Below are positions 26,326 through 34,777 of a DNA stretch of 64,000 bases, piece after piece. Every line of letters starts with the position of its first letter. Position 1 is the first letter of the stretch. The stretch is from an uncultured Dorea sp. GTDB lineage: Bacteria; Bacillota; Clostridia; Lachnospirales; Lachnospiraceae. A model generated the notes under the pieces. That model ran no database searches. It saw nothing but the letters and a program-made list of their open reading frames with translations, and was not told where the DNA came from. The DNA lies in contig CAJTVU010000009.1 in the NCBI GenBank assembly GCA_910580235.1, forward strand, positions 1 to 64,000, written 5' to 3'. The translations under genes and the position numbers were made by a program.

Positions 26326-27039
26326 ATGATTAAATTTGCGATTTGTGATGATGAATCTTTTGTGGTAGAAGAGCTTTCCCAATATATTTCGAAATATATG
26401 GAGAATGTGCAGGCTCCTGCTTATGAGGTGAAATGTTATTCCAGCGGACGATCGCTTTTGGAAAGCGGCCGCGGCTTTGACGTCATATTCCTTGACATCC
26501 AGATGGAACAGCCTGACGGTATGGAGACGGCAAGGATATTACGCCAGCAGGATAACCACAGCCTGCTGATCTTCATAACGGCTCTAAAAGAATATGTATT
26601 TGACTCGTTCGAAGTCCAGGCATATGACTATCTGCTGAAGCCGATCGGCTATGCGCGCCTCAAGCGCACGTTAGACCGGGCTATCACGACGCTTAAGGCA
26701 CAGACATCACAGCGCATTGTCGTCCAGCGGGGAGCTGCTTATGAAGTGATCCCGCTCTCTGAGATCTTGTACTGCGAAGTGCAGGGACGGAAGATTTATA
26801 TTCACAAAAAGGACGGAAAAGTTACAGATTATTATGACAAGCTAAATAACTTTGAGCAGCACGTAGACAGCCGCTTTTTCAAATGCCACAGAAGCTATCT
26901 TGTAAATCTTGATTATGTTCGGGGCATACGTGAAGGCCAGGCCATCCTGCCTGGAGATAATGCGATCCCCGTCTCCAGATTGCGGGAAAGAGAGCTGTCA
27001 GAGGCTCTTTTACGATATATGAAAGAAAAAGGATATTAA
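26326..27039 (+). CDS. LytTR response regulator (AgrA/LytR type)
   Basis: A 237-residue regulator starting MIKFAICDDESF behind GGTGGTGAA; the ATGs at 26299 and 26314 are less well placed. The receiver domain has DD at 8-9 and phospho-acceptor Asp57 in FLDIQM, and a conserved Lys in YLLKPIGYARL. The LytTR DNA-binding domain follows from about 130 (ILYCEVQGRKIYIHKKDGK, FFKCHRSYLVNLDYV). One base separates it from the GHKL kinase. No agrB/agrD or peptide gene is nearby. Confidence 0.92.
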   Translation: MIKFAICDDESFVVEELSQYISKYMENVQAPAYEVKCYSSGRSLLESGRGFDVIFLDIQMEQPDGMETARILRQQDNHSLLIFITALKEYVFDSFEVQAYDYLLKPIGYARLKRTLDRAITTLKAQTSQRIVVQRGAAYEVIPLSEILYCEVQGRKIYIHKKDGKVTDYYDKLNNFEQHVDSRFFKCHRSYLVNLDYVRGIREGQAILPGDNAIPVSRLRERELSEALLRYMKEKGY

Positions 27040-27040
27040 T

Positions 27041-28315
27041 ATGGATTATTTCAGTATATTTTTTAATAGCTTCATCTTGATCGTCCAAAGCTTTATGCAC
27101 CTTATTTTTATAGGCCGGATGTTTGGAAGGAAATACGGGATAAGATATTTTATCCTGTACCCTCTTTCCCTCTTCGCTTTGGAATTTGCCGCGGTAAAAA
27201 ATAATAGCGTCGGCGCTGTAGCGATCGCAATACAGCTGATTATCCTATGCCTGTTAAGCCGTATAGCGTTAAGAGCCCGGTACTGTGTGTCTTTTCTTGC
27301 CGCCACTCTTGCAATTTATATATCGCAGCTTTCATTTGGAATGGTCAGCTCCATAGAGGCGGTCATATTCCCACATTTTGTCGGGAAGCCTCTGCTGTAT
27401 GTATTGCTCATTGCCGCAACAATAGCGGCTTTTGGGATCTGCGGCTGTTGCTATGCCTTTGTATTAAAAAACCTGTCGTTCAAAGGAAATGCCCAGACGC
27501 CCTATATTGGCCTCTTACTTCTGCCGGGGCTGTTCTTCTTTGTTGCAGAATTATATATCCTCCATATGTCCTATAGCCGTCTGCCTGTGACGCTTTCTCT
27601 GGCTGAGACAGGAAAGCACGCCGGTCTCTTGCTCATACAGGGGCTGGGATTGATGGCTCTGCTCTGCACTTTGTACGCATACCGGCGTATCTGCTCAGGA
27701 TTTGAGGCTCAGTCGGCGTTAGCCGCTCTTACTCAGGCGGCCGAAGCGCAAAGGACATATATTTCCGAGGCGCAGACGCGCTATGAACAGACAAAAGCGT
27801 TCCGACATGATATTAAAAACCATCTCTCGGTATTAGATGGGCTGTTGGACAGAGGGCAGATAGAAGAGAGCCGCTCTTATCTGGGTAAATTAAAAGCCGC
27901 GTCCGCCTCTTTATCTTTTCCCTGTCAGACTGGAAATCCAGTGGTGGATATCCTGCTTGGCGAAAAAATGGGGATCGCACAGGCGGGCGGGATTCATGTA
28001 GAAGCATCCGTGATCCTGCCAGGAGCCTGCGGTATTGACGATTTTGACCTTTGTGTTGTTTTTGCAAACGCGTTAGACAACGCGATAAACGCATGCCAGT
28101 CTTTTGAGGGAGAAAGGTCGATCTGTATCAGCGGACAGCGACAGGGAGATTTCTATATGCTGGAATTTCGCAACAGCTGCCCAGCAGAAGCTTCGGCCAA
28201 GATAGGGACCGGACTTTCTAACATTAAGGCCGTGGCTGAGAAATACCAGGGCGCGATGCTACTGGAAAAAGATGCATCCAGCTTTTGCCTGAACGTACTT
28301 CTTAACATTTCATGA
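27041..28315 (+). CDS. GHKL sensor kinase (AgrC-like), C-terminus altered by insertion
   Basis: A 424-residue kinase with six to seven N-terminal membrane helices (to about 210), a coiled linker, the phospho-histidine box KAFRHDIKNHLSVLDGLLDR and the GHKL ATPase with VVFANALDNAINACQSF and GTGLSNIKAVAEKYQG. The final stop TGA is created at the edge of a 310-bp inverted-repeat element. Removing the element and one target repeat restores a frame that continues LQSDDSSAQTH to a stop, so about 11 native residues are lost. The ATPase core is intact, so activity may survive. Confidence 0.88.
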   Translation: MDYFSIFFNSFILIVQSFMHLIFIGRMFGRKYGIRYFILYPLSLFALEFAAVKNNSVGAVAIAIQLIILCLLSRIALRARYCVSFLAATLAIYISQLSFGMVSSIEAVIFPHFVGKPLLYVLLIAATIAAFGICGCCYAFVLKNLSFKGNAQTPYIGLLLLPGLFFFVAELYILHMSYSRLPVTLSLAETGKHAGLLLIQGLGLMALLCTLYAYRRICSGFEAQSALAALTQAAEAQRTYISEAQTRYEQTKAFRHDIKNHLSVLDGLLDRGQIEESRSYLGKLKAASASLSFPCQTGNPVVDILLGEKMGIAQAGGIHVEASVILPGACGIDDFDLCVVFANALDNAINACQSFEGERSICISGQRQGDFYMLEFRNSCPAEASAKIGTGLSNIKAVAEKYQGAMLLEKDASSFCLNVLLNIS

Positions 28316-28623
28316 TGTTGGAGCCAAAACAGGCTTTTTTAATAATGCCTGACAAATGGCACAAATTGTATTCTTCTTTGTTCCCGGTTACGAGCCCAAG
28401 AGCCTCTAAATATTCTGTCAAAAGACTATGAATGTGGACGTAACCGCCCTCTATGCGCCGTCCATGGCTCAGATCGGGCTTCCGTCGGCGTCCATGCCGC
28501 CGGATTACTGAAGATCAGACAGAACATTAAGATGCTCTAAGGTTCTCCACAGTCACAAACCAAAATACAATTTGTGCGATTTACCGATGCCCGTATTGAA
28601 AAGTCTGTTCTGACTCCAACATC
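28314..28623. mobile_element. 310-bp inverted-repeat element (MITE or deleted IS) with target duplication
   Basis: The left end GATGTTGGAGCCAAAACAG (28314) is matched inverted at the right end (CTGTTCTGACTCCAACATC to 28623). Inner arms GCACAAATTGTATT (from about 28359) and AATACAATTTGTGC (about 28562) also match. ATTTCAT flanks both sides (28307-28313 and 28624-28630) as a target duplication (8 bp if one end base is counted). The interior has no full transposase. A roughly 45-codon open stretch on the minus strand (TEYLEALGLVTGNKEEYNLC) may be a relic. Confidence 0.8.
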
Positions 28624-28710
28624 ATTTCATTACAGTCAGACGACAGTTCAGCGCAAACCCATTGATTATTGGAAGGAACACATTTATCCTTAAGAGCAGG
28701 AGGTGATCTT

Positions 28711-29025
28711 ATGAATATTTCTTCTGTCAGCCAGAATTATTCTCCAGGCCAGCCGACGTCCGGACAGAATGCTGGCGCCGACGCAAAGATCCGGTCGTTG
28801 GAGCAAGAGCTGCAAAAGCTGGAATCTGAAAAGCAGAAAGCCGTCCGAAATAAGGACGATGAAAAAAAAGAAAAACTGGAAAAGCAGATCCAGGAGATCC
28901 GAAAGCAGATCCAGCAGCTGAAACGGCAAGAAAATAAAAAATCACAAAAAGCTGAGCCAGATGCCCCGCCGCAGGAAGGTGAAAAACTGTCCGATGCCGG
29001 ACAGCATATAGACGCCCTTGTATAA
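28711..29025 (+). CDS. FlxA-like coiled-coil protein
   Basis: A 104-residue protein starting MNISSVSQNYSPGQPTSGQN after a strong GGAGGTGAT site. From about residue 25 to 80 it is an uninterrupted charged coiled coil (IRSLEQELQKLESEKQKA ... IQEIRKQIQQLKRQ), matching the FlxA-like family. Function is unknown. It sits between the 310-bp element and a perfect terminator. Confidence 0.8.
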   Translation: MNISSVSQNYSPGQPTSGQNAGADAKIRSLEQELQKLESEKQKAVRNKDDEKKEKLEKQIQEIRKQIQQLKRQENKKSQKAEPDAPPQEGEKLSDAGQHIDALV

Positions 29026-29036
29026 CAGAGCCGTGT

Positions 29037-29080
29037 GCAAGAGGGCTTGCAAAGGCCGTACAGCCTGCAAGCCCTCTTGC
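29037..29080 (+). terminator. Long perfect hairpin after FlxA-like gene
   Basis: GCAAGAGGGCTTGCA pairs exactly with TGCAAGCCCTCTTGC around a 14-base loop, 11 bases past the stop. The T tract is weak, so it may act in both directions. Confidence 0.75.
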
Positions 29081-29096
29081 TATATCAGGAAGCTGT

Positions 29097-29720
29097 TTAT
29101 CCCACATTATTAATCTCTTTTTGAAGATTCGCCAGAAATCTGCCCGCATGAGCGCCATCCATCTGTGTATGATGGAATTGGAAAGAAATCGTTAAATAAT
29201 ACCTGAACCATTTCTTTTTGTACCTTCCCCAAATGATGAACGGGTTATTAAAAATGCCACTGTTCATACCTACAGCGCCGTCAATTTCTGTATCTACGAT
29301 CGCCGATGTGCCGATTACCATACTGTCGTCTGATAAATCTCTATCCTGACAGCTTTTCGCGACCTGAGAAGTATATTTTAAATATTGTTTATTGTATACA
29401 TCCAGATCTTCCACATATAAAATGTCACAAGAGCTGACTTCCCCATTTTTATTCTTCACGATCGTATTAACTGCGATCGTATCATATTGTATAAGCTTCT
29501 CGCCAACAGGAAGTATGTAGAACTCTCTTACGCTCACGGCTGCCTTTCCAATACAATAATCCAGGAGCATATTGAACTTCATATGCCTTCTTTTGCTGAT
29601 TTTAATCAGATTTGTTACATCCAGAGCCTTAAAAAAAGTCACCATCGGATTAGGGGCTCCCATCCAAAGCTCATATGCCGCGGCTCTTGTCGTGTCTTCC
29701 GGTCGGATCTCTTTTCCCAT
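29097..29720 (-). CDS. CatA-like (chloramphenicol acetyltransferase fold) acyltransferase
   Basis: A 207-residue trimeric-type acyltransferase. The catalytic motif is FQFHHTQMDGAHAGRFL near the C-terminus (HHxxxDG). The N-terminal helix region reads TTRAAAYELWMGAPNPMVTF. Classical CAT enzymes have HHAVCDGFH at this site; the divergence and length suggest a related acyltransferase and not necessarily chloramphenicol resistance. It opens the AT-rich accessory island on the minus strand. Confidence 0.82.
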   Translation of the reverse strand: MGKEIRPEDTTRAAAYELWMGAPNPMVTFFKALDVTNLIKISKRRHMKFNMLLDYCIGKAAVSVREFYILPVGEKLIQYDTIAVNTIVKNKNGEVSSCDILYVEDLDVYNKQYLKYTSQVAKSCQDRDLSDDSMVIGTSAIVDTEIDGAVGMNSGIFNNPFIIWGRYKKKWFRYYLTISFQFHHTQMDGAHAGRFLANLQKEINNVG

Positions 29721-29760
29721 TATATCCCTCCATCATTTTCAGGCTAGCCAATTTCAAAAT

Positions 29761-29943
29761 TTATCTATTTACGATCGGAGAAATAACCAGCTTTCCATCC
29801 CTGTCTAACAGCGGTGTCATTCCTCCAGCATGTCCGCTTGCATGAAACACATAATTCACACCCGTTTCCTTATCCACCCAGATTTCCATAGTATTCACTA
29901 CTCCCTGTGAATAAATGTTCTCAAATCTTTCATCCTTAGCCAT
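29761..29943 (-). CDS. Small DUF6440-type protein
   Basis: A 60-residue protein beginning MAKDERFENIYSQGVVNTME behind GGAGGTAAG. The core VDKETGVNYVFHASGHAGGMTPLLDRDGK fits the DUF6440 pattern. There is no signal peptide. Function is unknown. It lies 40 bases upstream of the CatA-like gene on the same strand and may share its transcript. Confidence 0.7.
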   Translation of the reverse strand: MAKDERFENIYSQGVVNTMEIWVDKETGVNYVFHASGHAGGMTPLLDRDGKLVISPIVNR

Positions 29944-30019
29944 TTTTCTTACCTCCATAAACCTTGATTTTTCTATTTTTCCAATTACGGGGGGAAAGCA
30001 AAATTCTCCAAAGAGGGTT

Positions 30020-30931
30020 TTATGACTGGATATCGAACATGGACATCAGTTTTCTGAAAGTATCTTGTCCATCCAGACAGGTGTCTGTCAGATAGCCTTT
30101 CTCCCATTCCCACTCAGAGAGCCCCCGGTAATAATACATTTTTTTTTCATCCTCAATGATAAACGGAATAAGCCCGAAACGCAGGCACTCTTTTAATGCG
30201 ATCAGCCTGCCGACTCTGCCGTTGCCATCCTGGAATGGATGAATGCGTTCAAACGCGTAATGGAAGCGAATAATGTCGTGAATCGTGACAACAGTTTTGG
30301 CTTCATATTCGGAAAGCAGAGCTTTCATGCGTGGAGCAACCTCTTTCGGCTTTGCAGTTTCATGGCCGCCGACCACATTGGCTCTTTTCTTGTAATCCCC
30401 AACGGCAAACCATGCAAGCGAGGAATCCTTTGTACTTTGCTTCAAAATGTGGTGGAGCTCTTTGATAATATCCTCGGTAAGCGGTTCTTCCGCCATATCG
30501 ATACAAAAATCAACGGCCCGAAAATGGTTGACAGTTTCGATAATGTCATCAACAGGGATGCCTTCTCCGATATCTATTGTGTTTGTTTCAAAAATCAGCC
30601 TGGTCTGATCCTCACTGAGCCTGCTGCCCTCTATGCGATTGGAATTATAGGTCATCCGTACTTGAAGCTCATGGTACAGGCCTCCCGGCATACGGATGTC
30701 TTTTTCATCTCTGAGCATTTGAAGCAAGCTGTTGTCCGAAATGGCCTGGCATAGCTCATCTGCAGAACAACCGAAAAAAACAGCCATTTTTTCAAGAACA
30801 TGATTAGCGATCTTCTCTCCCCGCCCGATCTTTGCTACTGTACGTGAGGAAATACCAAGCTCCTTAGCCAGTGCAGTTTTTGTCAGACCTTTTTCATTCA
30901 GTTTTTGCAGCAGATTGGAATATGAAATCAT
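30020..30931 (-). CDS. Fic-domain protein with N-terminal XRE helix-turn-helix
   Basis: A 303-residue protein. An XRE-type helix-turn-helix (about 10-60, LTKTALAKELGISSRTVAKI) precedes the Fic domain with the catalytic HPFQDGNGRVGR at 231-242, all residues needed for AMP transfer present. An autoinhibitory helix S97-x-x-x-E101-G102 in TYNSNRIEGSRLS puts it in the self-inhibited class. It probably adenylylates a cellular protein and may regulate its own gene. The ATG at 30931 follows AAGG; the GTG at 30940 is less likely. Confidence 0.88.
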   Translation of the reverse strand: MISYSNLLQKLNEKGLTKTALAKELGISSRTVAKIGRGEKIANHVLEKMAVFFGCSADELCQAISDNSLLQMLRDEKDIRMPGGLYHELQVRMTYNSNRIEGSRLSEDQTRLIFETNTIDIGEGIPVDDIIETVNHFRAVDFCIDMAEEPLTEDIIKELHHILKQSTKDSSLAWFAVGDYKKRANVVGGHETAKPKEVAPRMKALLSEYEAKTVVTIHDIIRFHYAFERIHPFQDGNGRVGRLIALKECLRFGLIPFIIEDEKKMYYYRGLSEWEWEKGYLTDTCLDGQDTFRKLMSMFDIQS

Positions 30932-31016
30932 GGTGTCCACCTTCTTCCTTTACTTATTATACCCTGGAAATCCAAAAAGTAAAGGTTCCTTTGTAAAAAA
31001 GTAAAGAGAAAGACAG

Positions 31017-31053
31017 TCAAACACTCTGAAAATCCTTTAATCCCTGAATCTAT
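31017..31053. repeat. Recurring TCAAACACTCTGAAAATCC motif, copy a
   Basis: TCAAACACTCTGAAAATCCT followed by TTAATCCCTGAATCTAT. It lies 24 bases past the stop of the ABC permease gene. Copy b is at 38460, a 12-bp copy c at 37037 and a diverged copy d at 41240. Confidence 0.55.
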
Positions 31054-31076
31054 ATACAGGGTAAATCATAACAATT

Positions 31077-31856
31077 TTATACCACACCAATCCTCTTTTT
31101 GTCAAAAAAAAGAACAGATAAAAATCCGTTAAGCATCGTCAGGAAAAACGTAATGCCTACAGCCCCAAAACATTGATTACTGTGAAGCGCTCCTATCAAC
31201 AGCTCATTGGATCTTAATATACATGTGGGTACATACTCCTGGAAAGCAGGCAGGAAGCCTAACAAGTATGAGACAGCAAACGCTGCTCCCACAGAAAGCA
31301 TAACTCCCGATGATGATTTAAGAACAACAGACGCAAGCAAGACAACGGAAATGAGCCACAATCCCACTAAATAATATCCGAACACAGCAAACAATAAATT
31401 CAAGGCAATATCATTATCCCAGAAATATGCATTATAACCGTAAGTTATTCCGAAATCCATCAGGTAGCCGACCGTCCAGAAAACAAACATTATCAACAGC
31501 TTGGAAACCAGTATCTTCCAGCGTTTCATTCCCTTGGTAATCACATTGACAAGCGTCCCTTTCTGATATTCTTCTGTCAAAATACTGCTGGACATGACTA
31601 TAAACACAATCAGCAAAATGGGCATATTTTTAAAAAACTGTGTCCATGAATCCAAAGCATCCACTTTTACTTCTGTAATATACATTCCACTTTCCGCAAG
31701 CTGTTCCGACATCATTTCAAGCAGCCATGGCAACAGTTTGGCAATAGCAGGATTCATAATTCCAAACAGACAGCACACAGCTCCAAGTATTATAGCCTTG
31801 CCGCTTCGTAATTGCTCTAAAAGCTCTTTTTTTATAAAAGCTGTCAATTGCTTCAT
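31077..31856 (-). CDS. ABC-2 type transporter permease (YxlG-like)
   Basis: A 259-residue membrane protein with six hydrophobic segments starting AIILGAVCCLFGIMNPAIAKLL. The preceding TFK-like cytoplasmic helix KKELLEQLRSGK is usual for ABC-2 permeases. It overlaps the ATPase gene by 4 bases. It is last gene of an XRE-PLDc_N-ATPase-permease operon. Predicted role is export or self-immunity to an antimicrobial or lipid, by analogy with the YxlEFG genes. Confidence 0.85.
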   Translation of the reverse strand: MKQLTAFIKKELLEQLRSGKAIILGAVCCLFGIMNPAIAKLLPWLLEMMSEQLAESGMYITEVKVDALDSWTQFFKNMPILLIVFIVMSSSILTEEYQKGTLVNVITKGMKRWKILVSKLLIMFVFWTVGYLMDFGITYGYNAYFWDNDIALNLLFAVFGYYLVGLWLISVVLLASVVLKSSSGVMLSVGAAFAVSYLLGFLPAFQEYVPTCILRSNELLIGALHSNQCFGAVGITFFLTMLNGFLSVLFFDKKRIGVV

Positions 31857-32755
31857 TTTCCAATCACCTCCAAAAACAAGTCCTCAAGCGTTGGCTCTAG
31901 CCTCTCCAAACGCACAATAGGGATTTGATTTTGTAACAGGCATTCCATAATTCCTAATATATCACGTTCTGTCTTTTTAGGAAAAAGCAATTTTGCCCTG
32001 CCAGTTTTTTCACCGCCTGCATATAGCTCCAAAAATCGCTCCGCATCCTGCTCTGCCAAAAATTCAAGTTCAATACTCTCTCCATTTCTGATATTCTTGA
32101 CTTCTTCCAGTGTTCCGCTGACGGCAATCTCCCCCTCGTGAAGAAATGCGATCCGGTCGCAGATACGTTCCACATCAGACAAAATATGAGTGGAGAATAT
32201 AACCGTTGTATGCTCTTTTACAGAAGAAAGTATATCCAACACCTCTTTCCTTCCCACAGGATCAAGCGCCGACGTCGGCTCATCACAAATCAACAGCTTC
32301 GGACTATTTAAAAGCGCCTGGGCGATGCCAAGCCTTTGTTTCATCCCACGGGAAAATCCTTTGATCCGCTTATTCTCCGCATCAAGCCCAACAAGCCTTA
32401 ATAGCTCTGTTGTCTTTTCAGCTATCCCGTCTTTACACATTCCTGTAATCTGGCCGCACATTGTCAAGTATTCCTTTGGCGTCATAAAATCATAAAATTC
32501 CGGAACATCAGGAAGATAGCCGATATACTTATTTGTACCGTTCTGCCCAAAAGCTACTTTCTCGCCATTTACAAAAATCTCACCCTGATCACTTTCCAGC
32601 AGGCCAAGTACGATTTTCATCGTTGTAGTCTTTCCCGCGCCATTTTGTCCGATAAACCCAAACACAGAATGCTCAGGTACGGAAAAGCTCAAATCATTTA
32701 AGACTTTCTTTGCCCCGAAAGTCTTTGTTACATGAGATATCTTTAAAATATCCAT
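31853..32755 (-). CDS. ABC transporter ATP-binding protein (YxlF-like)
   Basis: A 300-residue ATPase starting MDILKISHVTKTFGAKKV; the longer frame upstream overlaps the next gene and is rejected. Walker A is IGQNGAGKTT, the signature is RGMKQRLGIAQALLNSPKLL, Walker B is LLICDEPTSALDP, and the switch histidine is in VIFSTHILSDVE. It couples with the permease. The start overlaps the upstream PLDc_N stop by one base (TAATG). Confidence 0.93.
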   Translation of the reverse strand: MDILKISHVTKTFGAKKVLNDLSFSVPEHSVFGFIGQNGAGKTTTMKIVLGLLESDQGEIFVNGEKVAFGQNGTNKYIGYLPDVPEFYDFMTPKEYLTMCGQITGMCKDGIAEKTTELLRLVGLDAENKRIKGFSRGMKQRLGIAQALLNSPKLLICDEPTSALDPVGRKEVLDILSSVKEHTTVIFSTHILSDVERICDRIAFLHEGEIAVSGTLEEVKNIRNGESIELEFLAEQDAERFLELYAGGEKTGRAKLLFPKKTERDILGIMECLLQNQIPIVRLERLEPTLEDLFLEVIGK

Positions 32756-32958
32756 TATGCATCCTCTTTCCCTAAAATAAAATACAAGATCGGACCGACA
32801 AAGTTCATTCCGACAATAGCAATAATGAGCCACAATGTCCGGCTTCCACGTTTGTAATCTGGGTGTGTAAGAATATGCCACAGCGTATATCCAAGAAGTA
32901 CAAATTCCACAATTATAAGTGGGATTAGAAAAGGTAACATTTCAGTAATCGTATTCAT
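32755..32958 (-). CDS. PLDc_N domain small membrane protein (YxlE-like)
   Basis: A 67-residue protein with two membrane helices, about 9-30 and 43-64 (LWLIIAIVGMNFVGPILYFI). The pattern matches PLDc_N proteins such as YxlE, which sit with YxlF/YxlG ABC genes in the Bacillus SigY operon. Both ends overlap neighbours by one base. Confidence 0.85.
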   Translation of the reverse strand: MNTITEMLPFLIPLIIVEFVLLGYTLWHILTHPDYKRGSRTLWLIIAIVGMNFVGPILYFILGKEDA

Positions 32959-34085
32959 CAGTTCAGCTCCTTTAATTTACTTTTTATTTTTTCAAATTCA
33001 GGGATTCCCTCTAATACAGTAAATGGCGGTACATCCAATGTTTTTTTTGCATCCTCCAAAACAACTTTTCTATTGCGTGGAGGATTGGTTCCGTTATCAA
33101 GCTCATTATCAAGCCAATCCTCAATTTTGTTGAAATAAGCATCCCCGTGCAGCTGCAGATCTGTTGTTGAAAACAGACAGGACAGGCATACAACATACTT
33201 ATCAATATGTTCCAGCGCTTTTTTCTTTTCGCCATGCGCCAGATAACAGATTGATGCCTGATATTCAAAGGATAACAGGCTATTCGGGTTGAGCTTGGAA
33301 ATCTTATATACTTGTGCCACATGCTCAATACGGTCAATCGTCTCTTCACATACAGACAGATCTTCAGTGTGTATCATAAGATAACACGTTGCGCCCGCCA
33401 GCAGGTTCATTATCGTTTCATACATGCTCATTTGGGAACAGCCATCTGCTTTTTCTTTATTGCCAAGCATTGCGTAAGCTTGTGCAAGAAGAATCACACT
33501 TTGATTACCAAATTTGTTCGAGGCAGAAAACTCCTCCAATTCATCTACAATTTCCTGTATACGTCCAATTTGAAAATGGACAAGTGATTGTATCATAACC
33601 ACATTTCCATAAATCTTCATATTTTTACAATTTTCTTTTATATGCTGACAAAGCTTTTCAATACGCAGACAAATGTCTTTTTGCTTTTCTTCAGTCTCTG
33701 CCATGCTATAATGATTCAACCACAAAATGCATATCTGCAACAGGAACGGGTAGCAAGCATAATAGCGTTTTACATACATTTGTGTTTCATCCATCACTTC
33801 TTCAAAAGGACGCTCAGCAAAATCTCTTCCGAATCTTTGGTAAAAATTTTGAATCTGCTCTTTTGAAAGCTGAGGCGTATATCCTATCAGCTCGTCTATT
33901 GTCACATCAAAAAACGAAGCGAGCTGTGGTAGAATGGTTATGTCAGGGTTGCTTTGATTGTTCTCCCATTTTGAAACGGAAGCTTTTGTAACACCTATAA
34001 ATTCTGCCAACTGTTCCTGCGTTATTTTTTTATCGTGCCTTAACCGAGCGATATTATTTGCAATATTTAATATATTCAAGCTCAT
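32958..34085 (-). CDS. XRE-family transcriptional regulator with C-terminal repeat domain
   Basis: A 375-residue regulator. The N-terminal helix-turn-helix ITQEQLAEFIGVTKASVSKWENNQ is classic XRE. A helical, TPR-like C-terminal half fits sensing or oligomerisation. It is first gene of the operon that includes PLDc_N and the ABC pair, so it probably controls them. In the Bacillus relative the regulator is a sigma/anti-sigma set; here an XRE protein replaces it. Confidence 0.88.
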   Translation of the reverse strand: MSLNILNIANNIARLRHDKKITQEQLAEFIGVTKASVSKWENNQSNPDITILPQLASFFDVTIDELIGYTPQLSKEQIQNFYQRFGRDFAERPFEEVMDETQMYVKRYYACYPFLLQICILWLNHYSMAETEEKQKDICLRIEKLCQHIKENCKNMKIYGNVVMIQSLVHFQIGRIQEIVDELEEFSASNKFGNQSVILLAQAYAMLGNKEKADGCSQMSMYETIMNLLAGATCYLMIHTEDLSVCEETIDRIEHVAQVYKISKLNPNSLLSFEYQASICYLAHGEKKKALEHIDKYVVCLSCLFSTTDLQLHGDAYFNKIEDWLDNELDNGTNPPRNRKVVLEDAKKTLDVPPFTVLEGIPEFEKIKSKLKELN

Positions 34086-34223
34086 TTCCTCCTTCCCCTT
34101 ATATTTTAATCGTGACAGGACACAAAATCAATGAAGTGATACGATACTTTAAGAAACAAAATCAACCATTAGGAAATCATACGTGTTTCAAGTATTCATT
34201 GAATATGTTTATCGCTATTAAAA

Positions 34224-34257
34224 AAAGTGACAGAGATACTCTCCCTGCCACTTCTAT
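34224..34257 (-). terminator. Terminator after hydrolase remnant
   Basis: AAGTGGCAGGGAG ... CTCTGTCACTT, with small mismatches, followed by T7 on the minus strand. It serves the remnant hydrolase unit upstream and protects the XRE promoter. Confidence 0.6.
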
Positions 34258-34279
34258 TTTGAATTGTTCGGTCACGCCC

Positions 34280-34668
34280 TCACGCTCTGCCATCTGTTCT
34301 GCAAGCCGAGACAACAATCGTTCGTAAAAAGCCTTCAACCTCTTTGTTGAATGCAACATACCTCTTATTCGCAATAAAATGATCCCCCTTAATAATCGAC
34401 AATCTTGCATTAGGTATATTTTCCGCAATCTCTTTTGTATGGGATTCCTTGATCATATCGCTCTTTCCACAGATTACAAGCGTAGGAGCCGTTATTTTTG
34501 ACAATTCATTTAATTCAATATTCGGCTCATTTACCATTAAGCCAAGCATTTCAGCATTCTTCTTTGCACTGGGCGATCTTGACGCAAACCGTCTTGCTAT
34601 TTTATATCCTATTTCGATCGGGATCTGTGTCGTTCTTTTTACTCCTTTCGGATTCAGATTCCCTCCAT
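34280..34668 (-). pseudogene. Truncated duplicate of the alpha/beta hydrolase at 39274
   Basis: From 34323 to 34667 this is nearly identical to 39301-39647, the C-terminal two-thirds of the intact hydrolase. Similarity stops abruptly at GATTCCCTCCA. The catalytic serine part is missing. The frame remains open from GGNLNPKGVKRTTQIPIEIG to MLGLMVNEPNIELNEL and ends with a changed tail (VVSACRTDGRA). Upstream of the break is an unassigned 29-codon fragment ending LQQRLYNEWGIPLETVK. It cannot make a functional hydrolase. Confidence 0.85.
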
Positions 34669-34777
34669 AGTAAAAGGTTCCTTTTTTTCATAGTCTCATT
34701 TTACTGTTTCCAAAGGTATACCCCATTCGTTATATAATCTTTGCTGCAGCTTCCAAGTTGTCAAACTGATATGTAAT

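Noticed and set aside
29097..29720. Chloramphenicol resistance gene
   Set aside because: The fold and HHxxxDG motif fit, but the active-site context differs from classical CAT, so resistance is not supported.
34177..34428. 83-codon minus-strand ORF
   Set aside because: Alternate frame of the duplicated hydrolase remnant and of the terminator beyond it.
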